Of a stretch of DNA of 27,303 nt, positions 17,309-25,394 are shown piece by piece; the stretch's first letter is position 1, and each line of letters begins with the position of its first letter. A program made the translations under genes and the position numbers. Source of the DNA: a candidate division WOR-3 bacterium (lineage in GTDB: Bacteria > Hydrothermota > UBA3072); assembly GCA_039804165.1 (NCBI GenBank), contig JBDRZZ010000021.1, positions 1-27,303 on the forward strand, in the 5' to 3' direction. The notes beneath the pieces were generated by a model that did not search any database, was not told where the DNA came from, and was given only the letters and a program-made list of their open reading frames with translations.

Positions 17309-18292
17309 TCACTCCTTTCCTGCAATTATAGAATTTGAACTACTTATAATTTTACCTTTTATATTTACAATAACGGTATCATCACCTATTATTGAATCAA
17401 AAATATCTGAATTTGAGATTCTAACTCTATTCCCAATAATAGAATTTTTAACTGTTGATCTTTCTATTACTGAATTTTCTCCTAAAGTCACAAAAGGACC
17501 TATAATTGAATCTTTTACCAAAGAGGAGGGACTAATATATGAAAAATTTTCTATTCTTTCTTCATTCTCAAACCAACTAGGATAATCCTTTAAAATTTCC
17601 ATATTTGTTTGAAGAAGTCCGGGAATACTTCCACAATCATACCACTTTTTAACAGGAAATTTTTTAATCTTAATTTTTCCTTTAGTTATCATAAGCTTAA
17701 GAGCGTCTGTCAATTGATATTCTCCTTTTGTTTTCATACTTTTTTCAATCACAATATTAAGATATTTATATAAAAGCTCCCATTTCTTTATATAATAAAT
17801 ACCTGCTACAGCAAGACTTGAGGAAGGAGTTTCCGGCTTCTCTTCTAAATTTACAATAAAGTCTCCTTCTACTTCTACAATCCCAAATCTCCTTGGATCC
17901 TCCACTTCTTTCACTCCCACAAAATTTTCTTCTTCCTTTTTAATTCCCTTCCAATCAAAATCAAAAATGGAATCCCCTAAGTAAATTAAAACATCCTCTT
18001 CAAATGGGATCAATTTTCCTACTTTCCAAATGGCGTGAGCCAATCCCTTTGGTTCCTCTTGAGTTACCCATTCAATTGGTAATTTTTTATAGTTATTCTT
18101 AACCCACTCTTTAATCAATTCATCTTTATAGCCTACCACAAGAATTATTCTATCTGGAGAGAGCTCAGAAATTGACTTAAATATCCAACCGAGCACAGTC
18201 CTCCCCCCACAAGGAATAAGAGCCTTAGGAGTGTTAAAAGAAATTGGTCTAAGTCTTATACCACGACCTGCAACTGGAATAATAACTGTCAT
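17309..18292 (-). CDS. Sugar-1-phosphate nucleotidyltransferase
   Basis: Transfers a nucleotide from an NTP to a sugar-1-phosphate, making an NDP-sugar for surface polysaccharide or storage. Of 327 residues, the Rossmann-like catalytic part (1-240) has the nucleotide-binding [11 protein letters not shown] then TPKAL with K23, YLGDSIF with metal-binding D107, and VAGIYY. From about 245 the repeated hexapeptide-like pattern ([19 protein letters not shown] and following) indicates a left-handed beta-helix. Glucose- or mannose-type substrate cannot be decided, but the isomerase next door, making glucose-6-P/mannose-6-P, fits either. The start overlaps the isomerase stop as ATGA. Confidence 0.85.
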   Translation of the reverse strand: MTVIIPVAGRGIRLRPISFNTPKALIPCGGRTVLGWIFKSISELSPDRIILVVGYKDELIKEWVKNNYKKLPIEWVTQEEPKGLAHAIWKVGKLIPFEEDVLIYLGDSIFDFDWKGIKKEEENFVGVKEVEDPRRFGIVEVEGDFIVNLEEKPETPSSSLAVAGIYYIKKWELLYKYLNIVIEKSMKTKGEYQLTDALKLMITKGKIKIKKFPVKKWYDCGSIPGLLQTNMEILKDYPSWFENEERIENFSYISPSSLVKDSIIGPFVTLGENSVIERSTVKNSIIGNRVRISNSDIFDSIIGDDTVIVNIKGKIISSSNSIIAGKE

Positions 18293-19266
18293 TCGGCTAA
18301 CCTTCTTTTTAGCTCTTGTATTCTTTTAACAGGAAGAGGATCCACTCTGTAATTACCTGCAAGATAAAAAGAAAGATAGTCTCCTTTCTGAATAAGAGAG
18401 AAAATCTTCGCAAGAAGAGATTTCCCTTCTGCATACACATCCATAATCTCCCCTGCAAATTCTTCAATTAGCTCTCTTGTGATTTCTATTCTTTTCTTTA
18501 TTCTTTCTTCCTCTTCTCTATCTCTTAAGATAAAGATAAAAATTCTTTTCAAAATCTCCTTAGGATTTTCCCAACCTACAATCTCATTATGATCCAACTC
18601 TGGGAAAGGAGCAAAATGGGCGAGACACTTTGAATTCTCATTAAGCTGAGTGCACCATCTCCTCGCAACAGGAGTAAAAAGAGGATTTGTATAAACAAAA
18701 GGGAGTTTCTCTTTTACCTTTCCGCTCACTTCTTCAGCCCACACCTTTGCAGTCTCATTATTTTCCGAAAGAACTTTTACAACTTCATCGATATTTTCTT
18801 TTTTAATTTTAATTATATTAGATTTTCTTAAAACTTCTAAGATAGGAAAGAATAAATAAGCAATGGCTCCTCTTGGAGGATAACCCTTAGGTATTATTAT
18901 AAGTGGTAGTTTTTTCTCCTTTGCAAGATCTTCTAAAATTCCATTGCTTGTCACACACAAAATCTTGGCTTTATTTTCTGCTTTATGAAAAAGAGAAATG
19001 GTTTCTTCTGTATTTCCCGAATAACTTACTATAATCATTAGAGTTTTTTTATCTACAAATTGAGGTAACTCATAATCTCGAACAAGAGTAAATGGGACCT
19101 TAGAATACATTTCGGAAAGCTTTAGAAGAATTTCTCCTCCTATAGAAGAACCTCCCATTCCTCCAATACAAACATTTTTTATTCCCTTCCATTCAAAATC
19201 CAAAGAAGAACCAATCTCCACTGCCTCCTTAATCTGCTCAGGTAAATCTTCAATTATTTCAATCAT
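18289..19266 (-). CDS. Bifunctional phosphoglucose/phosphomannose isomerase
   Basis: Interconverts glucose-6-P or mannose-6-P with fructose-6-P. It resembles the single-chain archaeal/bacterial PGI/PMI family rather than classical Pgi. About 325 residues: SIS domain with IGGMGGSSIGGE (34-45) and SYSGNTEE (81-88), PPRGA near 130-134, then the PGI/PMI-specific C-terminal domain with E210 in QLNENSKC and H226 in ELDHNE, the expected catalytic pair. An upstream in-frame TTG (19272) exists, but ATG at 19266 has GGAGG at 7 nt spacing, so I choose it. It overlaps the ptsI stop region closely and the nucleotidyltransferase by 4 bp. Confidence 0.87.
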   Translation of the reverse strand: MIEIIEDLPEQIKEAVEIGSSLDFEWKGIKNVCIGGMGGSSIGGEILLKLSEMYSKVPFTLVRDYELPQFVDKKTLMIIVSYSGNTEETISLFHKAENKAKILCVTSNGILEDLAKEKKLPLIIIPKGYPPRGAIAYLFFPILEVLRKSNIIKIKKENIDEVVKVLSENNETAKVWAEEVSGKVKEKLPFVYTNPLFTPVARRWCTQLNENSKCLAHFAPFPELDHNEIVGWENPKEILKRIFIFILRDREEEERIKKRIEITRELIEEFAGEIMDVYAEGKSLLAKIFSLIQKGDYLSFYLAGNYRVDPLPVKRIQELKRRLAE

Positions 19267-21016
19267 TTTCAACCTCCACTAATATGTTCTTAAATGATGG
19301 AAATCTTCTAAGAATTTCTTCCTTCAACATTTCCCTTACTTCCCTTGCGGATTTTTTCCCTTCTATATTTTTTAACAATTCTTTACATTCTTTCAAACTT
19401 AACCCTCTTATAACTTCTTTAACCTGAGGAATAAAAGCAAGGGGTAAGGAAAGTTCATCTACCTCCATACCTAAAAGAATAGGCAAAGCCACTAAATCAC
19501 TAGCCACATCTCCACAGACTCCTACCCATTTATTATTATGATGTGCCTTTTCTACTGTCATTTTCATTAGAGTAATAACAGCAGGATCAAGCTGGTCAAA
19601 GAGATACGAAATTTTCTTATTACCTCTATCAACCGCAAGAGTATATTGAGTAAGGTCATTAGTTCCTAAAGAAAAAAAATCTACAACTTCAGAAAAGAAA
19701 TCAGCCATTAAAGGCACTGAAGGTATTTCAACCATTGCTCCAATCTCAATATTCTCATCAAACAAAATCCCCTCTTCCTTAAGCTCCTTTTTTATTTTCT
19801 CAGTAAGTTCTCTCACTCTCAAAATTTCCTCTATCTGCGAAACCATTGGAATAAGAATTCTAACATTTCCTTTAGCTGAAGCTCTAAGCATTGCTCTCAA
19901 TTGAGCTCTAAAAATTTCCTCGTTTGAGAGAGTAAAACGGATACCTCTCCATCCCAAAAAAGGATTTTCCTCTTGCATCTTCATCTTAAAAACCTTATCT
20001 CCTCCAAGATCTAAGGTTCTCATTATAACATAATCAGGAAAAACACTCTCTGCGATCTTTACATAAAAATTATATTGTTCCTCTTCAGAGGGAATCCCTT
20101 TAGAAGTAAGAAAAAGATACTCGGTCCGTAAAAGTCCAACCCCTTTCGCTCCGTATTCTTTAATTAAAGGAATCTCTACAGGTAGTTCAATATTTGCAGA
20201 AATATCAATAGAAAAACCATCTATGGTAGTCGCAGGAAGAAACTTTTTCTCCAAAAATTCTTTTTGAATTGCAATAGCTTCTTCTCTTTTCCTCTCAAAT
20301 CTTCTTTTTGTGTCCTCGTCAGGCCTAATAATTACAACCCCACTTATTCCATCAACTATTATCTCATCCCCTGTTTCAATCTCATTAGTAATTCCATTGG
20401 CTCCAACAACAGTTGAAACACCGAGTGCTTCTGCAAGAATGACAAAATGGGAAGTTCTTCCTCCTCCCTCGCTTACAATACCCTTAACACCTAACTTACT
20501 CAATTCCAAAACACTCGAGGCGGTAAAACTCTCAGCAACTCCAATCTCCCCAAACTCTTCTAAACTTGCGTCCTCTTCTTCTCTTAAATTTCTTAACAAT
20601 CTACTTATAACATCTTTAACATCCGAGTATCTTTCCGCTATGTAACTATTAGGAATATTAAGGAAATCCTTCTCCAAACCTTTGGCAAAATTAATTATTG
20701 CTTCCTCAGCCGACTCTTTCCCATTCCTCATTCTTTTCTCTACAGAATTCAAGAAAAGTGGATCTTGTAAAAAAAGGAGCTGAACATCTATCAGTCTTGG
20801 AGTTTGGACGTCCTTCATCTTTTTTAATTCAAGTTTCAATTTTCTAAGTTGCCTTAAAGATAGACATCTTGCTTTCTCAAAAAGTTTTATTTCTTCCTCA
20901 ATCTTTCCCTTTTTCCTTTTAGAAGATAAGATAATTTCCTTAGGGGTATATAAAAAAGCTTTCCCCATTGCAATAGAAGGAGAAACACCAATTCCTCTAA
21001 TTATTTTATTCTTCAT
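19259..21016 (-). CDS. ptsI: Phosphoenolpyruvate--protein phosphotransferase (PTS Enzyme I)
   Basis: First phosphotransferase of the PEP-dependent sugar system: takes phosphate from PEP to its own histidine and passes it to HPr. About 585 residues, close to the E. coli length. Phospho-histidine H190 lies in GGGRTSH; the PEP-binding barrel carries LLRTEYLFL (295-303), TLDLGGDK (334-341), GWRGIRFTL (355-363), GAMVEIPS (426-433), SLGTNDLTQY (449-458) and C501 in GVCGDVASD. ATG at 21016 with GAGGA 6 nt upstream is preferred over the TTG one codon earlier. It overlaps the end of ptsH. No Enzyme II gene is in this window. Confidence 0.95.
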   Translation of the reverse strand: MKNKIIRGIGVSPSIAMGKAFLYTPKEIILSSKRKKGKIEEEIKLFEKARCLSLRQLRKLKLELKKMKDVQTPRLIDVQLLFLQDPLFLNSVEKRMRNGKESAEEAIINFAKGLEKDFLNIPNSYIAERYSDVKDVISRLLRNLREEEDASLEEFGEIGVAESFTASSVLELSKLGVKGIVSEGGGRTSHFVILAEALGVSTVVGANGITNEIETGDEIIVDGISGVVIIRPDEDTKRRFERKREEAIAIQKEFLEKKFLPATTIDGFSIDISANIELPVEIPLIKEYGAKGVGLLRTEYLFLTSKGIPSEEEQYNFYVKIAESVFPDYVIMRTLDLGGDKVFKMKMQEENPFLGWRGIRFTLSNEEIFRAQLRAMLRASAKGNVRILIPMVSQIEEILRVRELTEKIKKELKEEGILFDENIEIGAMVEIPSVPLMADFFSEVVDFFSLGTNDLTQYTLAVDRGNKKISYLFDQLDPAVITLMKMTVEKAHHNNKWVGVCGDVASDLVALPILLGMEVDELSLPLAFIPQVKEVIRGLSLKECKELLKNIEGKKSAREVREMLKEEILRRFPSFKNILVEVEND

Positions 21017-21278
21017 CAAATTTCCTCTTTTCTATTAATTCAACCAAAGCTTTTACTGCTTCTTCTTCATCTTTACCATTTGCAATAATCTTTATTTTAT
21101 CTCCCTCCTCGGAAGCTAACATTAAAACCCCCATAATACTTTTTGCATTAACTCTAACATTATCTTTCTCCAATTCTATATGAGAGTCAAACTTTGAAGC
21201 AAGCTTAACAATCATTGAAGCAGGCCTTGCATGAATTCCTAAGGAATTGAGAATCTTAACTTCTTTTTCTAACATCAT
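21006..21278 (-). CDS. ptsH: Phosphocarrier protein HPr
   Basis: Small phosphate carrier between Enzyme I and sugar-specific Enzymes II. 90 residues: active-site GIHARPAS and regulatory-type NAKSIMGVLML. Two ATGs stand side by side (21278 and 21275); counted from the second, the histidine is 15 and the serine 46, the canonical numbering. The SIMG serine segment is the kind phosphorylated by HPr kinase in other bacteria; whether this genome has that kinase cannot be seen here. The gene lies 8 bp after accD and overlaps ptsI. Confidence 0.95.
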   Translation of the reverse strand: MMLEKEVKILNSLGIHARPASMIVKLASKFDSHIELEKDNVRVNAKSIMGVLMLASEEGDKIKIIANGKDEEEAVKALVELIEKRKFDEE

Positions 21279-21286
21279 TAAATCTT

Positions 21287-22102
21287 CTAACAGAGGTGCG
21301 ATAATATAGAAATAATAGTTTTCCTAAGATCCTTCCTTGCAACCACCATATCAATAAGTCCATGCTCTAACATAAACTCTGCTCTTTGAAACCCTTCTGG
21401 TAATTCTTTTTTTATTGTCTGCTTTATCACTCTTGGCCCTGCAAAGCCTATAAGAGCCCCAGGTTCTGCAATCACAATATCTCCTAAAGAAGCGTAAGAA
21501 GCTAAAACCCCTGCAGTTGTAGGATTAGTAAGAATAGAAATATATGGAGTTTTCAACTTGTTAAGCGCAGTTGCAGTCTTTGCCATTTGCATAAGAGAGA
21601 GAATACCTTCTTGCATTCTTGCTCCTCCAGAAGCGTTTACAGTCAAAAGAGGTAAATTAGACTTACTCGCTCTTTCAATAGCTCTTTTTACTCTCTCCCC
21701 AACAACTGAACCCATCGAACCCCCAATAAAAGAAAACTCCATAAAAACAATCTCAATATCTCTCCCATCAATTTTCGCTTCACCTGCAACAACAGCTTCA
21801 GTTAGAGAAGTTTGTTCCATTGCTTCTTTAAGTTTTTTCTTATAACCTTTAAATTTAAGAGGATCTGCGGTTCTAAGGTTTTCATCAAAAATTTTAAACG
21901 TTCCAGGGTCGAGAAGTAAGTCTCTATAAAAAAAGTTACTAACCTTAAAGTGAAAATTGCATTTAGAGCACACCATTAAATTTTTTTCCACTTCCTTTTT
22001 ATAAAGGATTTCTCCGCAAGATTCGCACTTTAACCACAAGCCGTCAGGGACTTCTCTCTTCCTTCTCCCTTTATCTTCCTCTTTATTCAATAAGTTAATC
22101 AT
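21287..22102 (-). CDS. accD: Acetyl-CoA carboxylase carboxyltransferase subunit beta
   Basis: Carboxyltransferase half that, with AccA, moves the carboxyl group from biotin to acetyl-CoA to make malonyl-CoA for fatty acids. 271 residues: N-terminal zinc ribbon with C26, C29, C45 and C48 (CESC, CSKC), then the crotonase-like domain with MEFSFIGGSMGSVVGE, SGGARMQEG, NPTTAGVLASYA and GALIGFAGPRVI. accA is not in the window. The start is 20 bp after the 3' end of tRNA-Leu with no separate promoter visible, so it may be read from the tRNA promoter. The Shine-Dalgarno sequence is weak (AGAAG). Confidence 0.96.
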   Translation of the reverse strand: MINLLNKEEDKGRRKREVPDGLWLKCESCGEILYKKEVEKNLMVCSKCNFHFKVSNFFYRDLLLDPGTFKIFDENLRTADPLKFKGYKKKLKEAMEQTSLTEAVVAGEAKIDGRDIEIVFMEFSFIGGSMGSVVGERVKRAIERASKSNLPLLTVNASGGARMQEGILSLMQMAKTATALNKLKTPYISILTNPTTAGVLASYASLGDIVIAEPGALIGFAGPRVIKQTIKKELPEGFQRAEFMLEHGLIDMVVARKDLRKTIISILSHLC

Positions 22103-22122
22103 CTTCTAAATAAAAAATTTTA

Positions 22123-22210
22123 TGCCGGAGGTCGGATTTGAACCGACACGGAGAGAAAAATCTCCACCGGATTTTAAGTCCGATGCGTCTACCAGTTCCG
22201 CCACTCCGGC
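22123..22210 (-). tRNA. tRNA-Leu (anticodon UAA)
   Basis: 88-nt class II tRNA read on the minus strand: acceptor GCCGGAG pairs with CTCCGGC, D-arm with TGGTAGACGC, anticodon stem TCGGA/TCCGG around CTTAAAA (anticodon TAA), a long variable arm with GGAGA/TCTCC, and the T-arm GTCGGTTCAAATCCGAC. The discriminator base is A and CCA is not encoded. The T6 run a few bases downstream (22114-22119) has no hairpin of its own. Confidence 0.97.
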
Positions 22211-22221
22211 TACCCAATTTA

Positions 22222-22249
22222 ATTTTACCTTATAAAGCTTATATGTCAA
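22222..22249 (-). promoter_or_regulatory. Promoter of tRNA-Leu and probably the accD-ptsHI run
   Basis: TTGACA (22249-22244), 16-bp spacer, TAAAAT (22227-22222), expected start about 5 nt before the tRNA. The TGA of the -35 box is also the stop codon of the upstream TPR gene. Confidence 0.75.
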
Positions 22250-23196
22250 GCCCTCTTCAACTCTTTTTCTAACTTACGTTTAATCTGCTTTAACTCTTTT
22301 TTTCTCTCTTTTACATTAAGCATTTCTTCCAAAACATTTATATTCAAGGCTATCTCAACATTTGTTTTAGCTTCTTCTAACTCCCCAAGTTCTAAAAGAA
22401 TTTTAATTTTATAATAATAAGCTTCAAACTTAGAAAAATTGTTATAAGAGGAAATTTCAATTAGTTTCTCTGCAACCTTTAGAGCTCTTTCATAATCCTT
22501 TTTCCCGTATAATGCTTTCAAAAATGGCCAATTAAAAGTTCGAGAAGAAGGATAAGAATCAAGTAGAGGCTTAAGCATTAAAATTGCTTGGTCATAATCT
22601 TTTTCTCTAATACAAATGTTAGCATAAGCCACTATTGAATAATGGGAGACAAACTTTCCCTTTGAAATGGCTTTTTCTATCATTGTAAGAGCTTTCTCTT
22701 TATTCTCCTTCACTAAAGGGAATTTCCCTTTTATATATTCCCAACCTCCAAGTCCCAAATAAACATCATAAAGAGTAGAATCGATTTCTTTTGCCTTCTC
22801 AAGATAATAAACTCCAGGATTAAGTAAGAAAATAGATCCGAGATAATCCTCCTTCATAACATAGTAAAAAACTTTCAAAGTATAACTTCCCCCTATAAAA
22901 AAATATCCCCACGGATCAAGAGGATTCTTCTTAACCCACTTCTTTGCTTTAGTTATTGTCGAATCCGCATAGGTAAATATCTTTGTCTCAAGAGAAGGCT
23001 CCCCCAAATCAACCCACATCATTTCATAAAGAGAAGCCAGTAAAAAATAAGGAGCAGGGTTTTCTTTTTCCTGTCTTTTCGCAAAAGTTATAAGAGATTC
23101 TGCTCTAATAAAGTCTTCTACATAAGAACATTCAACAGCTTTAATTAGTAAAGAATCAACTAAAGGAGAAAAAGAAAAAAATAAAAGTGTCAACAT
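22246..23196 (-). CDS. Exported or membrane-tethered TPR protein
   Basis: 316 residues with no enzymatic motif. A short hydrophobic N-terminus (MLTLLFFSFSPLVDS) could be a signal peptide. The rest is helical with tetratricopeptide-like repeats: clear units near 82-115 (DPWGYFFIGGSYT), 130-160, 175-215 (AYANICIREKDYDQAILMLKPLL), 220-250 (LKALYGKKDYERALKVAEKLIE) and 260-290 (YYKIKILLELGELEEAKTNVEIAL), ending in a basic coiled tail. TPR proteins usually hold partners together; no partner is evident. The ATG is 3 bp after the ubiA stop, with AGGAA about 9 nt upstream, so it is the second gene of a two-gene operon. Confidence 0.75.
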   Translation of the reverse strand: MLTLLFFSFSPLVDSLLIKAVECSYVEDFIRAESLITFAKRQEKENPAPYFLLASLYEMMWVDLGEPSLETKIFTYADSTITKAKKWVKKNPLDPWGYFFIGGSYTLKVFYYVMKEDYLGSIFLLNPGVYYLEKAKEIDSTLYDVYLGLGGWEYIKGKFPLVKENKEKALTMIEKAISKGKFVSHYSIVAYANICIREKDYDQAILMLKPLLDSYPSSRTFNWPFLKALYGKKDYERALKVAEKLIEISSYNNFSKFEAYYYKIKILLELGELEEAKTNVEIALNINVLEEMLNVKERKKELKQIKRKLEKELKRA

Positions 23197-23199
23197 AAC

Positions 23200-24105
23200 T
23201 TAGAAATTCCTATCTTCTCCACTAAAGAGTGCAGGATAATTAAGATTAAATCTCTTCTTATAATAAATCTTTTCTATTCCTAAGATAAAAACAAAAAGAG
23301 GAATTATCCAAGGAGTTAGAAAGAAAACCTCAAGAGTCAATATAAAAGGGACAACTCTAAAAGAAAAAAGAATGGATTTCTTTGTGGATCTTATATAAGC
23401 AAACAAAAATATTGGAAATGCCAAACTCGCTCCAATAAGACAAATAAAATCTTTCAAGGCTATTGAGAAAAATATGGCGATTAAATCAAAAAATATCCCT
23501 AACAAAAGAGTCCTCTTCTTCCCTAAGAAAACTCCTGTTGTAATTTTCCCCTCTCTCTTATCTCCTTCTATATCTGGAATAGTTGTATTAACAAAAACCC
23601 CAGCCACTGCAAAAAAATAAGGAATAGAAGAGATCAACATCTTTTGAGAGAAATCCCTTACTGAAAGCCAACCAACTGTAAAGGCAAGAACTCCATATCC
23701 TAAAGAATTCCATAAAATATCCAAAAATGGCTTTCCTTTCGTCTCAAAAGGAGGAAGAGAATAAGTAATTCCTAAAATAAAAGAAATTAAAAAAACCATA
23801 AAAATCTCAAAATTTAGAAATAAAGCTCCAAAAATAGAGAAAATAAATAATCCTATCATTTCTAAAACTGCAAACCGAATCGGAATTAACTCCAAAGACA
23901 ACAAAAACAATTTTTCATTTCTTTTATCCGACTCTCTATCAATGATTTGATTAAAAATATAAATTCCTCCCATTAGCATTGTATAAAGAATAAAAATTAT
24001 AATGGCTCTAAAAGAAAAATTCCCTCCTCCAAAATGAGCTCCAAGAAGAAAAAAAATCCAAACAGGAAGAAAAAGAGTGGGGCGAAGTAACATAAAGTAA
24101 TCCAT
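23200..24105 (-). CDS. UbiA-family prenyltransferase
   Basis: Integral membrane prenyltransferase, 301 residues with about 8-9 hydrophobic helices. Both Asp motifs are present: N52, D56, D60 in NQIIDRESD, and D178, D182 in DIEGD followed by KREGK. YSLPPFETKG (115-124) is also a UbiA-type loop. Possible roles are prenylation of a quinone precursor, a pigment, or geranylgeranylglyceryl phosphate (DGGGP synthase). The bacterial GGGPS elsewhere in the window makes the last attractive but unproven. The start ATG lies 7 bp after a perfect TATAAT, so the transcript is probably leaderless. Confidence 0.88.
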   Translation of the reverse strand: MDYFMLLRPTLFLPVWIFFLLGAHFGGGNFSFRAIIIFILYTMLMGGIYIFNQIIDRESDKRNEKLFLLSLELIPIRFAVLEMIGLFIFSIFGALFLNFEIFMVFLISFILGITYSLPPFETKGKPFLDILWNSLGYGVLAFTVGWLSVRDFSQKMLISSIPYFFAVAGVFVNTTIPDIEGDKREGKITTGVFLGKKRTLLLGIFFDLIAIFFSIALKDFICLIGASLAFPIFLFAYIRSTKKSILFSFRVVPFILTLEVFFLTPWIIPLFVFILGIEKIYYKKRFNLNYPALFSGEDRNF

Positions 24106-24112
24106 AGGAAGG

Positions 24113-24140
24113 ATTATAAAATAGAAAATCTCAAAGTCAA
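24113..24140 (-). promoter_or_regulatory. Promoter of ubiA, probably leaderless
   Basis: TTGACT (24140-24135), 16-bp spacer, TATAAT (24118-24113), then 7 bp to the ATG at 24105. No Shine-Dalgarno sequence fits between. Confidence 0.7.
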
Positions 24141-24212
24141 GGTTTTTAAATTATAAGCTCTTCTCTATATCCTAATATACCTAGATCTCCAAATATTTAA
24201 AATCTCCTCCTC

Positions 24213-24737
24213 TTAGTAATACCAGCACAACCTTAAAATTACCTTCTCGTTTCCAATATAAAAATCGGAGATTGAATAATCTCCTTCTGAAACTCTCAAA
24301 AAACCTGACCTTAAAGTGAGATCCAAAGAAAAGTTATCACTTATGAATTGCTCAAGACCTCCACCAAATAATAGACCAAAGGTTGTTTCCGCATCTCCTA
24401 CTGGAGGATTCACAGACCCAAAAATTATTCCTCCGCTAAAATAGAGATTGGTCTTTGGGTGGGACTTCAACACATAATCAAGAAAAGCTCCAAATGAAAT
24501 TTCCATAGTGTTAGAGCCATCTTCATTCAAAAAATCTAAACCTAAAACTGGTTCAAGAACTATTTTTGAACCAAGACCAATTTTTGTAGAAAAAACATTA
24601 GGTGGAGAATCCATAAGCCCATTTTCCATTAAAGAAAGATCCCAACCAAAACCTAATCCAATCTTTCCTGCCATATCCCGAGCATAAAGATTAATGATAC
24701 ATAAAAGAGATAAAACCACAATCCCAAACTTTTTCAT
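24213..24737 (-). CDS. Exported beta-barrel-like outer membrane protein
   Basis: 174 residues. A Sec signal peptide (1-18, cleavage probably after NLYA) is followed by alternating polar/hydrophobic strands rich in Gly and aromatic residues (KIGLGFGWDLSL, NLYFSGGIIFGS, TFGLLFGGGLEQF, LDLTLRSGFLRV). The C-terminus VILRLCWYY ends in aromatic residues, as outer-membrane barrels do. The likely form is a small 8-strand barrel; function unknown. It has its own promoter (24768-24795) and AAGGAGG before the ATG. The downstream gene ubiA has a separate promoter. Confidence 0.65.
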   Translation of the reverse strand: MKKFGIVVLSLLCIINLYARDMAGKIGLGFGWDLSLMENGLMDSPPNVFSTKIGLGSKIVLEPVLGLDFLNEDGSNTMEISFGAFLDYVLKSHPKTNLYFSGGIIFGSVNPPVGDAETTFGLLFGGGLEQFISDNFSLDLTLRSGFLRVSEGDYSISDFYIGNEKVILRLCWYY

Positions 24738-24767
24738 AAAGACCTCCTTTCTAAAAGATTTCTAAGA

Positions 24768-24795
24768 AAAATAATTGTTTTTTTAACTTTGTCAA
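24768..24795 (-). promoter_or_regulatory. Promoter of the outer-membrane-like protein gene
   Basis: TTGACA (24795-24790), 16-bp spacer, TATTTT (24773-24768). Expected start near 24761 gives a leader of about 24 nt with AAGGAGG. Confidence 0.65.
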
Positions 24796-24962
24796 TCTTT
24801 CTTATTTTTTATTTTTCCCAGCAGTTTATAAAAATTACCCAAACCTCCGACTCTAAAACACCTAATAGTTTTTCCATAATCTCCTTTAAGTTTAAGACCC
24901 CCCTCTTTTTTATACCAAGAACTTCCATAAATAAAGATTAAATGAATACCTTTTTTCATTTT

Positions 24963-24988
24963 CAAGATTTATAGGAATTTTTGGCTCT
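24963..24988 (+). repeat. Left arm of 26-bp perfect inverted repeat
   Basis: Begins CAAGATTTATAGG and ends TTTGGCTCT. All 26 bases are the exact reverse complement of 25367-25392. The two arms enclose 378 bp that hold only the small secreted-protein gene. The match does not extend outward; inward it continues as TAAAA after a one-base offset. I see no flanking target duplication. Confidence 0.9.
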
Positions 24989-25005
24989 ATAAAATCTCAA
25001 TATTT

Positions 25006-25335
25006 CTATTTGTAAGCTCTAATTACAGTGGCCGTTTTACAATCATCATTTATAAAATTCACAATAACTTTATAACCAGGCCTTAAATCAGAAAGCTTTG
25101 CAGGTTGATCATTTAGATAAATTTTTGTGTTTTTAGTAACACAATGCTTCGTGATCACCTGTAAATTATTAAAAGTCGTTGTATAAAGCGCTCCAATTAC
25201 CCCAGAGTTACTCGGATTCTGGTATATCTCAATCTTATATACTGTGGATCTATTCACTAAATCCAAAGAATTTGCAAAAAGGAAGAAACCAACCATAAAA
25301 ATAGTTAATAATGCAACGAAAAGCTTCCTTTTCAT
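25006..25335 (-). CDS. Small secreted protein of unknown function
   Basis: 109 residues from ATG 25335, chosen because AAGGAGG lies 9 nt upstream. An in-frame ATG at 25374 would add 13 basic residues, has no ribosome binding site, and falls inside the right repeat arm. A signal peptide (1-22, hydrophobic core LFVALLTIFMVGFFLFA) is followed by a short beta-rich domain. The segment TKNTKIYLNDQPAKLSDLRPGYKVIVNF (67-94) has the 'T-x-I-x-x-N-x-x-PA-x-L-x-DL-x-PG-x-x-V-x-V' look of small DUF5666/OB-like barrels. C65 and C99 could form a disulfide. The gene is enclosed by perfect 26-bp inverted repeats and follows the GH8 gene on the same strand. Confidence 0.65.
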   Translation of the reverse strand: MKRKLFVALLTIFMVGFFLFANSLDLVNRSTVYKIEIYQNPSNSGVIGALYTTTFNNLQVITKHCVTKNTKIYLNDQPAKLSDLRPGYKVIVNFINDDCKTATVIRAYK

Positions 25336-25366
25336 ATTCTCAAGCCTCCTTTCAAATTTTCTTTTA

Positions 25367-25392
25367 AGAGCCAAAAATTCCTATAAATCTTG
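25367..25392 (-). repeat. Right arm of 26-bp perfect inverted repeat
   Basis: Exact reverse complement of 24963-24988. It ends 2 bp short of the last base of the GH8 stop codon (25395-25397) and lies upstream of the small secreted-protein gene. In a minus-strand message that spans both genes the two arms could pair around the whole small gene. Confidence 0.9.
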
Positions 25393-25394
25393 GT

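Noticed and set aside
17305-17325. A longer metK starting at TTG 17325.
   Set aside because: The seven extra residues are not family-like, and the GTG at 17304 has AAAGGAG at proper spacing.
24792-24959. A 55-codon minus-strand frame beginning MKKGIHLIF, between the outer-membrane-like gene and the left repeat arm.
   Set aside because: No ribosome binding site, no recognisable domain, and its stop overlaps the next gene's -35 box. A second frame here (LGVLESEVW) faintly recalls BlaI-type repressors but ends after about 20 residues. I treat the 268-bp gap as non-coding apart from the promoter and repeat arm.
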